DNA from: Ectobius pallidus
Taxonomy: Eukaryota > Arthropoda > Insecta > Blattodea > Ectobiidae
DNA: 64,000 nucleotides
Direction: 5' to 3'
Assembly (NCBI GenBank): GCA_964059195.1
Contig: CAXKWD010000006.1
Coordinates: 1,790,530-1,854,529 of the forward strand
The notes under the pieces were generated by a model. The model had not been told where the DNA came from. It worked only from the letters and a program-made list of their open reading frames with translations, and made no database searches. Positions 1 through 10,472 of this stretch are shown here, in pieces (the stretch's first letter is position 1; the number at the start of each line of letters is the position of its first letter). The translations under genes and the position numbers were made by a program.

Positions 1-1089
1 ATAATCATTTTTAACTGTTCAGGTACGTTTCTTAAGTTGAAAAAGGTCTTTAATTCGCGCAGATATCGTACAGGGTTAGTCTTCTGTTTGTCCTCGAACG
101 TGGGGAGGGGCAAATCACTTTGACTAAGGGTAAATCCAATATGATTACTGGGGTTGAAATTTTGATGATTGTTATTGTTACTTTGATTTGAATTACCTGC
201 AGTGTGATGGTTCAATCCGTTATCGGATCTTGGTAAGCTGGCGGGTGGAGGGGGAATGTTAGGTGTTTCAGTAGGTGTGTCGGGGGAAGCAGAGGAAGTT
301 GACGCAATTTCGCCTTGGTTAGAGACTAAGACTGTACTATCAGTACGATCTTCCTGATCCCTTAACCTTTGACGCAATCTGTCCAACTCCGAATTCAGGG
401 ATACCAATCTAGTATTGTTACTCCTCACCTCTCTTTCTACTGCACTGACATGATTTCGAATTCCATCAACCTGTGTACCAATCTGGGTTTGAACTGCTTC
501 TACCTGTGTACTAACCTGCATTACTCGGGAATCAATTTGCATCAATTCTTCAGCAACCTGTTGTCTATGGTTTTGAATTAACTGAGTAAGATTATTTGTT
601 TGTGCTGTCAGTTCTGAATTCAAGTTTTCATTAACTTCTGTTTGTAGTGAAGTTAACTGAGTATTAAGTCCAGTCTGCATTGAATTGATTGTTGTGTTTA
701 GTGTAGTATTTTGACTATTAAATTCATTCTGCAATGAATTAATTGTTGTGGTTAGCGTAGTGTTTTGACTATTAAATTCAGTCTGCATTGAATTTATGGT
801 TGTGGCTAGGTTAGTATTTTGATTGGCCAGAGCAGTTATAGCATTCATAATCTGCTGTAAGGCATTGACATTTTCAGTGGCAATTTCAGTGTTACAAGGC
901 ATAGTATTTGTAGGAACCGCTGACTGTGCTATTACACCTGCTGTTAAGTTATCACTTACATTGACATTTATATCCTCTAGTTCACTGCTTTGCAAACTCG
1001 ATTGATCATTTGACACTGGGTGTGGGGGTTCAAGCGGTGACACTGGAGCACTTGAACATGTTACCACATTTACAGGATTCACAGGCATC
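1..1089 (-). CDS. LTR-retrotransposon gag (partial, open at window edge)
   Basis: An uninterrupted minus-strand frame of about 363 codons runs from an ATG at 1089 to the window edge with no stop, so the 3' part lies outside. Residues roughly 100-160 contain near-perfect 18-residue repeats (NSMQTEFNSQNTTL type, 54-nt period near 665-830) followed by heptad-like, Q/N/T-rich sequence, so a long coiled coil is likely. A proline/serine/asparagine-rich linker follows. The last ~40 residues (LPLPTFEDKQ, then NPVRYLRELKTFF) look like the start of the Ty3/gypsy-type gag capsid fold. Gag proteins package element RNA into cytoplasmic particles. Assignment to Ty3/gypsy rather than BEL/Pao is inference, since no zinc knuckle or pol is in view. 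The frame looks undamaged, which suggests a fairly young copy. Confidence 0.72.
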
Positions 1090-1646
1090 TTAATTTTATT
1101 GTTGCGTAAACGCATAGAAAAATATGAAATTGAAAATGATTACAAAAAATGTAAATTTAAAATGTCATTCCTTCTTGAAAGGATATTATGAAATTTAATT
1201 GAGCTTTTTGCAAATAAAGATAAAAAAAAATTTATTCTTGTTCTGTGAATTCCGTAACAAGTCTAAGCAAAAAAATTTAACGATACCCAAGTTTTTGTTG
1301 AAGTCACAGCTGCCTGGCGGTCAGTCGCCGGTGAATAGAAGTCAGCTGGTTGTAGGTCGCCGGCTGAAGAGGGATGTTGATCTCTTGTAGATTGGGGGGT
1401 GGGGGTGTAGATTTTCAGTTGAGTGGAGGGTTTATGGTGAATGTTGATGGTGAATGTTGATGATGATTGATGCCACTGGTAATCCACAAGGTCCACGAAG
1501 TTTATTATAATGTCACACAAAATTTGTCGCAGCGTAAAGAAATTTAATTTATTGTCAATAAATTTCGTCTATCCCCGTATCGTTTCAAAAAAATTTTCGA
1601 TGTCTGTTGGCCTAAGTCCTATATCCTAAATCGCTTCGAAAATCCT

Positions 1647-1760
1647 GCCCCGAGATGGGAGCCAATTTATACCCGTTCCTATGGGGTCGTTGAATTGCCC
1701 GAGAGTTGGGTGACCAATTTATACCCGTTGGTTATAGGGTCGTTGAATTGGGCAGCAATT
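1647..1760 (-). promoter_or_regulatory. Three tandem primer-binding-site-like motifs of the leftmost LTR element
   Basis: Read on the minus strand upstream of the gag ATG there are three related motifs, each preceded by TATAAATTG: GCTGCCCAATTCAACGACC (about 1739-1757), TGGTCACCCAACTCTCGGGC (1697-1716) and TGGCTCCCATCTCGGGGC (1647-1664). The last fits the general form TGGCnCCCAn...GGGGC of tRNA-Lys-type primer-binding sites, and all three share the preceding AT-rich context. This is the expected position between a 5' LTR and gag. Which one, if any, primes reverse transcription cannot be told from sequence alone. Confidence 0.5.
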
Positions 1761-1764
1761 TATA

Positions 1765-3828
1765 ACTGATTGCTAGGGGTTCGTTGATTTATATGAGCGC
1801 CTTTCTTCTTAATTCTTACATTATTAATAAATCTATTGTCCAGCTAGTGCTTACTCAGTTGGTAGAGCGAGATCTCTTTCTAGGGCCGTGCTAGACGAAG
1901 CTAATACAGGATATAAGCTTAGGGAATGATGGGTCGTAAAATGATGTCAATTGGTTATGTACTTGAATAATATTAGTAAGTTTATTTTGTTCTTAATTTT
2001 GTCACTTAGTCTGTAATTATCGGAATATGTCGGGAGGAAGAATACAGTTACTTGATATAATGTCTTTATCTATTTACTTCGTCGTCGCCGAAATCACTTT
2101 AGGTTATTTATTATCCTTATAACATCTGCACGTTTTATCGCAGGAATTTACGTTATTTATCTTATGGCGGTATATATTCTTTTCGCTTCACAATACAAAA
2201 ATAATATTTATAATCTTTTCTTGTTTCGTTATATAAATTTATATCCTCGACAGTATTACTTGAAAAGTCGGTATAAAATCAATATTCGTGTTCGTTACTA
2301 TTTCACTGTCTAAAAGTCAATATTCCTACCTCCTATTTCGTCTACAAAATAACGTCCGTGTCCTTTCAATCCGTGTCTTCCAGTCTCGTAGTGGTTACAT
2401 CGAAGTATAAGTCGCAAGTCCCTGTTCCTTGCTCATGTTCCTGTTAATATGTTTCTGTGTTAAAATATTCTTGCATTTCCATTGGTTCTGTCAGTTAGCT
2501 TTGTCTCTTGTGATTAGGAATTAGCTAGGACTTCTGCTAGGGTTTAAAATATTTGTCGTTGAAATGGAGTGAGGTTTGTGGAGAAACATATCTATCAACG
2601 TCAAGTTAATGGTGGCGTCAGTGGTCTTTTCCAGACAGAAAAGTACCGCCCTCAATGCATTGTATTCCTCTATTTAGTTAATAATTCATAAAGTATTTGT
2701 CACTATTGTCTGTAATAAGTGTAGTTGTATAGCTTTCTTGATTACGCGTTGAATGATGTAATTTTCTATGTTGTCGTGTTAATAATTAATCGTTTGATTA
2801 ATTATTTGTAATTGCAGTTAATGTCTTTTGATTCAGATGGTCGTGTTGCATATCAAATTGTCCGTGTAAATGTCCTCTGTCTTGTCATGTAATTTGTTTT
2901 ATGGTCATTGTAATAGTCTAGGCGTAATGGTCATTTTTAGTAGTCGATAATGTTGCGGGAAGTTCAAATATTGTTCGTGGAATGTATTTTATATAAGTCT
3001 ATATGAACTGATCGGCCACAATATATATATATATATATACCGTATATTTGTTGAGCAACTGGTATCTTACTTATTATATTACAACTTAAGCAATAAAGCA
3101 ATACACTTTACATGTATTGACTTATATAGCAGCGTTATTACCCTGTGATCACTACAGTTATGAAGCTTCATTCCGACAAGGATTCCATAATAAATTTGTT
3201 AGTAACGTGGTTACATTTAAATTCGTTTTCTCTTCACTGTGGTACTTATGCTTAATAGGAAAAAGTGGCAGCTTTCTTTTTCTGCTTTCCCTTTCGCCGC
3301 TATATCTCTGGAATTATCTGATGTCTTTCCTTCATCTCTGTCCTGTATCTCCCCTTCTTATCTCCGCCGCACTGCTCGGTCCACCTACAACGCCTCTACT
3401 CTTTTTTTCCCCCTTTTTTTCCACCCGCTAGCTTTTCATTTCTCATATCCTCTTATTTCGCATCTAATTTTCTTCTTCTTTGTTGTCATTGTGTTTCTTC
3501 ATGTTCCACTATCACTTACGTCTTTTAAATTTCTTCTTGACTTCTCTTCTTTTCTTTGGTAGCACTAAAACGATGCCTTCAACTTGAAACTGATTTTTGT
3601 CTTCCATCAGCGGCAATGGATTCCGACATTGAACAGAGGTTGGTAAGCTAAACTCCTGGGATGTTCTGAGTTCCATTTGGTTAGTCCTTATTCAGAACTG
3701 ACATAGACGGTTCATGGAAGTTGGCTTGTCTTAAGGGACTTCACCTGTACTCCTAGAAGTAAAGCTTTTTACCTTCTAAACCCAGGCGCTCTTTGTGTAT
3801 TGACTTAAGCTTGAGAGAAAGGAAATAC
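1765..3828. other. Non-coding stretch, probably part of the left element's 5' LTR
   Basis: No credible gene. On the minus strand this lies directly upstream of the primer-site motifs, so at least its left part should be LTR, but the partner LTR is outside the window and the far boundary cannot be placed. Visible features are a tRNA A-box-like string TACTCAGTTGGTAGAGCG near 1851-1869 with no matching B box, an (AT)n run at 3019-3039, and a pyrimidine-rich plus strand at about 3270-3560. Short open frames in the pyrimidine tract are low-complexity and not convincing. Confidence 0.35.
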
Positions 3829-3856
3829 CAAGGCTGGTATACATATACCAGCCTTG
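3829..3856. repeat. Perfect 28-bp palindrome
   Basis: CAAGGCTGGTATA and its exact reverse complement are separated by two bases (CA). It could extrude as a 13-bp stem hairpin. It lies about 90 bp outside the left end of the P-like transposon. No function is recognised. Confidence 0.8.
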
Positions 3857-3944
3857 AGGAAATACTGCGTTTATAGGTAAAACAATGAGATCGTAGAGTG
3901 TGGAGGAGGGAGAGAGAGTGGAAGGGATGGCATGGGGCCAGAAG

Positions 3945-3975
3945 CAACGCCACCTTGGAACAAGGCCGCAACACG
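3945..3975 (+). repeat. Left terminal inverted repeat of P-like transposon
   Basis: 31 bp identical to the reverse complement of 7055-7085. The CRE-like palindrome GTGACGTCAC follows 6 bp further in and is a candidate transposase or host-factor site (inference). Confidence 0.9.
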
Positions 3976-4150
3976 GAACGAGTGACGTCACAGCAGGGGT
4001 CCGACTACTTCGCGATATCCTCCAAGTTCGTACTGAAATATTTAATCAGCGGATGAGTTATTTTACTAGTATTTTTGCATGTTGAATATAAATGAAGTAC
4101 TTTTGTATATTTAGGCCTATGCATGGCAATTTTCGTTTTCATTTTAAGGA

Positions 4151-4905
4151 ACTAAAGAAACCTGTCCTGTTGCCGTGTTATAAAATATTCTGCAAGTTTC
4201 CTCCTCATGACATCAAAGTAAAATATTTTCAGTTATTTACAATTTTACTTTTGCAATTTCGTTTATGCTATTGGAATTTTTTTCATATTTCTAACTATAT
4301 TTTCGGATTTCCGCCAGATTGAAAATAAAAATAAAGGAAAATAACACTCTGTACATTGCATAACATATGAAATCTTAAAGCCTAATTACAAATATATTTA
4401 GTACACTTTATTTGCCTTGAAATACATAAAAGACTCAAGGAAAGGGAACATCACATGATTTAAAAAAATAACACAACATTAATGTCATTACTCTTTTATA
4501 CAAAGTTGTCAGGTGTGCTTACAAATACATTTAGTAAAATTATAACTTTATAAACTAAAAAACCTGTCCTGTTGCCGTGATATAAAATATTCTGCAAGTT
4601 TTATCCTCATAACATCAAAGTAAAACATTTTCAGTATTTAGGCCTACAATTTTACTTTTGCAATTTCTTTTAAGCTATTAGAATTTTTTGCATATTTCTA
4701 ACTATATTTTCGGATTTCCGACAATATATTTCGTACACTTTTTTTGCCTTGAAGTATATAAAAGACAAGGAAAGGGAACATCACATGTTATAAAAATATA
4801 ACACAACATTAATGTCATTATTCTTTAATACAAAGATGTCAGGTGTGCTTAGAAATACAGTACATTTAGTAAAATTTATATAGTAAATTTATAAGTTTAA
4901 ATTAT
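4151..4905 (+). repeat. Diverged tandem duplication, about 400-bp and 350-bp copies
   Basis: Two direct copies start at about 4151 and 4553. Shared landmarks include CCTGTCCTGTTGCCGTG, ATTCTGCAAGTTT, CTATATTTTCGGATTTCCG, AAAGGGAACATCACATG and GTCAGGTGTGCTTA in the same order in both. Copy 1 carries about 60 extra bases after its TTTCCGCC, and many scattered substitutions separate the copies. The block fills the end of the P-like element where the 3' part of the transposase gene would be expected. Confidence 0.85.
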
Positions 4906-4909
4906 CATA

Positions 4910-5245
4910 TTACCATAAAAACAGCCTGTGGAGAAGAGATAGGAAAAAATGATCTGAATAATGCAATGAGGTCCATAGAATGCCTGATACGGAAAGCTAC
5001 AGCAACGAAGATACTAGGGTCCCGAAGAGCAAAATCATGGTTCGACTCAGCTTGTTATAATAAGAGAAAAGCAGTAATAAACAACTTACATAAAGCACGT
5101 GTCTCCTGAAGGGAAGAGGATCTGTCGCTATACAGTCAATCAAGAAGGGAATACAAAGCCCTCCTGATAAATAAAAAGGAAGACTACATGGAAACACAAG
5201 CAGAAAAGATAATAGAGGAAGCAGAGAGAGACCCTTTTAAAACAC
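4910..5245 (+). pseudogene. LINE ORF2 fragment (linker between endonuclease and reverse transcriptase)
   Basis: The plus-strand frame reads like the region N-terminal to a LINE reverse transcriptase: ...RRAKSWFDSACYNKRKAV..., a stop (TGA, about 5107), then SRREYKALLINKKEDYM and a basic helix to PFKTQRPC. The WFD-x-C and REYK-LL-KK-Y patterns are characteristic of this linker in R1/Jockey/RTE-type LINEs. Only about 110 residues remain, with neither catalytic domain. It lies opposite in direction to, and abuts, the transposase remnant at about 5240, so it probably inserted into that gene. A possible flanking AAAACA on both sides is too weak to count as a duplication. Clade not determined. Confidence 0.6.
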
Positions 5246-7012
5246 AAAGGCCCTGTAAGCCAATATGCCCACATACAATACAAATGGAGACATGGGTGGA
5301 CCACCGTATGAATGACCTACAATGTTTCCCCCTTTATAATCCAATTGTGGTTTCAAATGAATTTCATCCATCAGAACAACAATAATCTTATCGTCACCAT
5401 TTAGTAATGTCATTTTTTTAGCAAGATACTTCAGCAAATGTTCTGGGTTCTGCTCCAGTATAGGTGTAGTTGAAAGTTTACTACATAACCTTGATATAGT
5501 CATAGGACAAGGCATAGCGATGAGACCACTGGGGTGATATGGAGTGCACAAGTGACCAGAATACTAATGTGTCCCAACTATATCTTGCCTTCGATTTTTT
5601 ACAGTTTATGGGAGAAACCTGTTTTTTCAAAAACAGGATTGCATCCTGATTATCTGGCAATTTTAAAGCTAAACCGCTTAGAATATCAGCCACAAAAACA
5701 ATGTTGTCTTCAATGCTTGTGCTTTCCACATACATGAATTATAAATAAACATTATTTAAAAGACAGCATAAATCAGATGTGGTACTTACAGTGGTTGACA
5801 TTGTAACACTTTGTATCGACTGATCTGTATGTCATTTACATGCACTGACAGGCTGAGTTTGTCATCGATTATAGCATGACAAAGAACTTTAGGATATGGC
5901 ACATATAAAACACAGGGACATGTCTTTCTTCACCACTATCCTTTCCTTCTTCAGGTCACAATCACTGATTATGTTATACAATTCATCAAGTGAACTAATT
6001 GAAGTTTTCTTCATACGATTTTCCTAATTCAATATACTTTCTGCTACAGCTGCATTCAGGAAAGCATTCTCCAATCGTTGTCTACGATCCTCTGGGTCTT
6101 CTCTGGATGTTGATGGAGTCGACAAGTAAGTAGGGCATTCAGGCAAGATAGAAGGTACTGCGCCTGATGAAAAAAAAAGATTAAGCATAGGCCTACATAA
6201 CCTTGTAGTAGACAAAGTATCAAAAACAGGTTCTGGTAAAAACTTAAGAATTCTGAATTTGTGTTTTATCCTTAACAGAAGCTTTAGGCAGAAAAACGGC
6301 AATGAAGTCCTAAGACTTAACAAGAGCGAGGAGTAGATAATGAACCTTTTAACACAGTTGTATTTGGGAATTAGGCACTACTAGGGGACTAGGGTGAGAC
6401 CGATTCTACTCTTATTCCTAGGCTTCTTAGTAATCTGAACAGGATAGCTGAAAAAAAGGAACCAACCTTTTCTCAAGCGTGGCCGATCCAATGGTGCAGT
6501 TAATAACGTTCCAGTTTTTGGGTCGTATACTGATGTAGTCCTTTCAATATCACATGGATTGAAATGTAATTCACACACCTGAAAAGAATCGAGAAGTGCC
6601 GATAATAGGCCTATGGAACAATTCTAGGTTATGTTACATACCTAAAGTAAATAGCCTAGGTAGTTCCCAGTTAATATTAAATGCAGTTTTAAAATAATCT
6701 GAAAATATGCCTATTTTGATACATCAAAGCCTAAATAGGCTTATTCAAGTACAAAATGCACAATCTGCATCTAAATGTGGTAAATATTAAAAACACTTCA
6801 AATGTTCAACTCACCACAGAATTGGGACGTGGATTAAATTCCTTCACAAGCTGCCGTGCAATACTTCTCCATATATTTTATGTATATATGTAAATATATA
6901 CTTATTAAGAATGCATAGGAATCGACCAACTTAATTTTTAAATAATTCTTTTATCTCCGAATGCAATTAAAACTCTTCACCACACGAGCTTACACATACA
7001 ACAGTACGCCAT
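5237..7012 (-). pseudogene. P-element-type transposase with THAP domain, intron-containing and broken
   Basis: Exons read right to left. A short first exon starts at an ATG at 7012 (MAYCCM) and ends at a donor at 6988-6993. A second exon (about 6880-6815; WRSIARQLVKEFNPRPNS) ends at a GTGAGT donor. Exon 3 (6578-6467) starts VCELHFNPCDIERTT, giving the THAP C-x2-H signature, and ends AAAAG/GTTGGT. Exon 4 (6163-5790) begins after TTTCATCAG with GAVPSILP, has one stop (TAG near 6025) and a shift, and ends at GTAAGTACC. The last part (about 5740-5245) holds YSWDTLVFWSLVHSIS and LMDEIHLKPQLDYKGGNIVG, matching the RNase-H-like region of P transposases, with a frameshift near 5530. The C-terminal third is missing, replaced by a LINE fragment. 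Splice phases match across exons 2/3 and 3/4, so the introns are real. Such proteins bind the element ends and cut and paste them in the nucleus; this copy cannot make one. Confidence 0.8.
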
Positions 7013-7054
7013 AATAGGACCCCTAGCCGTGACGTCACTGCTTTTCTGGTCATG

Positions 7055-7085
7055 CGTGTTGCGGCCTTGTTCCAAGGTGGCGTTG
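7055..7085 (-). repeat. Right terminal inverted repeat of P-like transposon
   Basis: Exact reverse complement of 3945-3975, followed by the target copy CCAGAAG at 7086-7092. Confidence 0.9.
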
Positions 7086-7092
7086 CCAGAAG

Positions 7093-7795
7093 CGTGCAGG
7101 GGGCAGAGAGAATGAAATATAATGACGTCATCTCCATGTTTCCTGCAAGTAACAGGCTAGAACCTAGAGTTGCTCTTCTAGGATATGTCAGTGTCTTGGA
7201 CTGAAAAGCTTTTTCGTGGCCTCTTTTTTTGTAAAGGGTGGCTGGTTCGGAAGGTCGGAGCGGATACGACGTTTGAGGAAATGGTGGTTACGCCTCATTT
7301 AACCCTCCCTGAGTCCCCAAGCATCAGCCTTCGCAAATTTCTAGTTCATCCCAACTTATGTGCGTCCAACCCATCAGAAAATATTTTTATCGAAATGTTT
7401 GGAACGTTTTTATTTCTTCCTTGTAACCTAACCTCCATGCTTTATGAGCTTGAGAAAACGCGCTTAAGTCGTTATAATATATTCAGTGTGAGTTTAATAT
7501 TCCTAAAAGTCATATATTTTAGTTAAACAGTATTTATAATTAAGGCTCAGCAAAATAAGACCGTGTGCGATTTGTGTTTTATCAGAAGGGGGATGCGTAA
7601 TAGGTTCGCTACCAGGATTAAATATTTGGATATGTTTACCATGATTCCCTGAAAAATGTCATAACTTACAGGTATATTAAACAAATATGTTATACCAAAT
7701 ACAGGCCTGTTTTCCTGTAAAGAAAATTTTTCACGGTAAGTGATCCCTTAAACGGATATTCTAAGTGGATTTGTTTCCGGGGTGCGCTAGTCCCC
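7093..7795. other. Unassigned AT-rich sequence
   Basis: A 113-codon plus-strand frame at 7185-7526 has no domain I recognise, no in-frame family resemblance and no convincing start context. I see nothing else supportable here. Confidence 0.3.
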
Positions 7796-7955
7796 TGTTT
7801 AACACTTAAACCTTAGGAGGACACAGACACTCACACTCCTGAACCCTAGGAACGGAATTTTCTCTACTGAAAAATTACAAATCCGGCCGGGAATGGAACC
7901 CGGAACGCAGGAGTAGAAGGCAGGCTAGCTACCCATTCACCCAATGCTGAAGATG
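7796..7955 (-). mobile_element. tRNA-derived SINE, family C (copy 1)
   Basis: On the minus strand a tRNA-like head has an A-box-like GGGTGAATGGGTAGCTAGC, then CTGCCTTCTACTCCTG, then a B box GGGTTCCATTCCCGG. A body follows with TTTTTCAGTAGAGAAAATTCC and a tail with AGGAGTGTGAGTGTC. The same order recurs on the minus strand at 35855-36003, and comparing the two copies defines the family. The internal boxes would act as a polymerase III promoter. The ends are not marked by a clear duplication. Confidence 0.7.
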
Positions 7956-8374
7956 ATAAAGGGCACCTAGAGTTGGATTATTCCCACAAAGTCTCTGGCC
8001 TTCAAGACAAACCCAGCCAGCGAGCTTCTCGTTACGTCTCGTTACCAAGATGCGCGAATTCGGTGCGCGTAAGATCAGTAAGCTACCGCTGGGCAGAGAG
8101 TGAACATCATGCAGCATGTCGCCAGTCGTAGAAAATACTATAATAGTTGAGTGGAGGGATAATGCCGCTGCGAGAGAGACAGACAACACGTGGAGTGGGA
8201 TAGGAGAGCTGAGCCTCCCCTAGCCAGGAACTCTACGAGCGGTGAGACCCGCTCCTTAGGTATATACGTAAAAACCCAGAGACGTTGTGGAGGTAATCCT
8301 ACTCTACCTTATTTTCGCGTCCAACCCTTTCATCGTGCAACGTATCTTGTTAAGGGGAAGTAGAATTGTTTTTG
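7956..8374. other. Unassigned, locally GC-richer sequence
   Basis: More GC-rich than its surroundings. An 86-codon minus-strand frame (7929-8189) overlaps the SINE head and is not credible. It may be an old repeat (inference); no ends are visible. Confidence 0.25.
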
Positions 8375-8740
8375 TATGAAAATATTGTGATTTTTTCTCG
8401 TATTTTATTGTCTGGTCTTTCCTCTTTAAAGTCTTGTAGTCAATAATGAATAATTGTACTTTATTTCTGCCCATGCTAGTTTCTTATTTTTCTGAGAAGA
8501 TCCCGATTATGCTGCAAGATGTTTTAACTTTAAAGCTCAATTGCTTTTTTGATGAAAATGTAGATTTTTTAATTATTGTATTTTATTCTCTTGACTTCCC
8601 TCTTTAAAAGACGTATCGTACATAATTTTACTATAATTCGATCCCTGCTATTTTTTATTTTTCTGAGAAGATCCAGACTATGGAGCAGGGATAGGCCTAT
8701 GTAACTTTGAAGTTCGTTTTCCAAAAGTTTATGTTTTCTT
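8375..8740 (+). repeat. Diverged tandem duplication, about 175 bp per copy
   Basis: Two direct copies share GTATTTTATT-CT, TTCCCTCTTTAAA, ATAAT, and TTATTTTTCTGAGAAGATCC (8483 and 8652 regions) in the same order, with substitutions and small gaps. Non-coding. Confidence 0.75.
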
Positions 8741-9634
8741 ACATAAAATGTACCTTTTCTCAGCTTCCACTTAACCTAAAAGCTTGAAAATTTTTGGATT
8801 TGTTTAGGCTTTGTAAGTGTCTTAATACACTGGTACAACGTTTTCTGAATTGGTTAATCTATTAAATATTTACATATATTCTACTTAAAAGTTTCATAAA
8901 AATCCGTTATAAAAATCATAAGTACATTTATAAAAAATCATTGTGTGAGTATTGACTCGGGGTACGTAGGTCAATCCAGAAACTGTAGAAAGGGTCAAGT
9001 GCCTAACTGTAGTAGACTTTTAGAGAAGGTACATTATATTTAACATTGTAAAGATAGGCTACCGGTATTCCGTTTCCCCTTAAAATTATATCTAAAATAG
9101 TTTAGGCAAAAGATGGAAATGGAAAATAATTAACCATTAAAACGAGTTGGAAGGTTAGTTTCGTTAATAGCAATAGAGTGTATAATCCGTGGAGAGGACA
9201 GCGGAATGTGTCTCGCTGCATGCAGATGAACTGTGGAAGGATTTGCAGCTGGTGTGAGCTGGTGAGGCCCGGCCAAGCCCACTCTCAGCTAATCTCTGTT
9301 ATTACGAATCCACCAATTCTTTCATTATCATACATTTATTCACTAGAGGACTGTCAGACGAGTTATAATTACTCCAATTCAGTCCCCTGCCTCCCTCATT
9401 CGGGGCGCGCTGGTCCTGTGATCAAATCCAACGCTCCTCCCAAGCCCTCAATTACCTGCTTCTCTCTGTGAGCTCATCATGAAGCTATGGTCATGAGGTC
9501 AAATGAAACTGACGGTATGACTCTGATAATAGTGACAGAAATAACAACAGTATTGTTGTAGGAATAGTTTGAGCAGTGTGTTATAGTCAATTCCTAACAA
9601 TGTGAATAATATTTATGATACTAATAGTGATGAA
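8741..9634. other. Unassigned sequence
   Basis: AT-rich with a GC-richer patch at 9190-9300 and 9390-9470. A 97-codon frame at 9178-9471 has no recognisable domain. Nothing else supportable. Confidence 0.25.
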
Positions 9635-9635
9635 T

Positions 9636-10302
9636 TAGGGTTCGGATGTTTATGACCTTAAAACGTAGAAAATATGACTGCAAATATGACCTTAAAAATG
9701 ATTAAATATGACCCAAAAATCCTAAATATGACCTCATAAAAAGAAGGTATTTTCTAAAAATAAATGTTCCAGTTTAAAACGTTTAACTAAATTTTTACAT
9801 CACATTAATTCAATCAGATAATCACTTTTAACAATGTTACAGGTGATTTACAGTTTTACTTGTAATGAACTTCTATTCGGTTAATGTTTCCAGATACCAC
9901 TGCAAATGTGAACTGAAATTATTTAAAAAAATGTATATTGGAAGTTGTTTACAACAAGGAGGACGAGGTAATTGCGCCATTACTTGTTATTTTCCCCTCA
10001 CATTTCAGCTAGGTAAAACCAAAATATTCGTGATTTTTTCGGAAAAATGTAAGTCGAGAATTTGGTGCACATATTGCATAATTGTGCTCTTTTACCGAAT
10101 TTATAACTGAAATATAACGTTAAATTACAAATATGACCGGAATATGACCAAGACCATAAAAATGACCAAAATATGACTTACTGTGCAAAATAAAAAACAG
10201 TCCGATTAGGATAACAAATTTGAAATTCATGTTTAATTTGTGTTTTTGGCGAGAATGGGGGTCAGGATAAGAATATGACATGTCATAAGCATCCAAACCC
10301 TA
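9636..10302. mobile_element. Non-autonomous hAT-like element (TAGGG-ended family, copy 1)
   Basis: The left end TAGGGTTCGGATGTTTATGA is mirrored by TCATAAGCATCCAAACCCTA at the right end. Flanks are GTGATGAA (left) and GTGATGAT (right), an imperfect 8-bp target duplication as in hAT elements. The inside has many short direct copies of AAATATGACC/AATATGACC at both ends (about 9668-9735 and 10125-10180) plus GACATGTCATA near the right end. Subterminal repeats of this sort usually bind the hAT transposase. No transposase remains; an 81-codon frame at 9865-10110 is not recognised. The same end sequence occurs at 53996-54454 and probably 58363. Confidence 0.78.
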
Positions 10303-10418
10303 GTGATGATAATATTAGCCTAAAGTAGAATTTTTAGATATCATTTAACATATCGTCAAAATCAGTTTAAACTCTGCATTTGGGTTTTGCATACAACATT
10401 ACTACGGGCTTTGGCAAT

Positions 10419-10472
10419 ATGGCGGCGGGTGGAATGACTCTTCGTAGCAGCTCGTCAAAAACTCCTAAACAC
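10419..10472 (+). pseudogene. LINE-A ORF1, first 18 codons (5' piece of interrupted ORF)
   Basis: ATG at 10419 in good context opens a frame MAAGGMTLRS... that reaches the LTR element's left edge exactly between codons. Skipping the insertion and one ACAC, the frame continues without a break at 15836 (CDNICSDVEKE...). This fixes both edges of the insertion and shows the target was inside a coding sequence. The start codon choice rests on the frame being closed upstream. Confidence 0.75.

Larger units (their letters stand above)
3945..7085 (-). mobile_element. P-like (THAP-transposase) DNA transposon with terminal inverted repeats and target duplication
   Basis: The first 31 bases (CAACGCCACCTTGGAACAAG...) recur as an exact reverse complement at 7055-7085. 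Outside both ends sits CCAGAAG (3938-3944 and 7086-7092); the shared string can be read as 7 to 9 bp because the ends are ambiguous by a base, which fits the 8-bp duplication typical of P elements. Inside each inverted repeat is the palindrome GTGACGTCAC (3982-3991 and 7029-7038) followed by GGGGTCC (inverted on the right), so symmetry extends over about 60 bp. The body carries a minus-strand THAP/P-type transposase gene, a LINE fragment and a duplicated AT-rich block, so it is a defective copy. Confidence 0.85.

Noticed and set aside
3117..3562. Two overlapping frames of 104 and 107 codons
   Set aside because: They are phenylalanine/serine/leucine-rich products of a pyrimidine tract with no domain.
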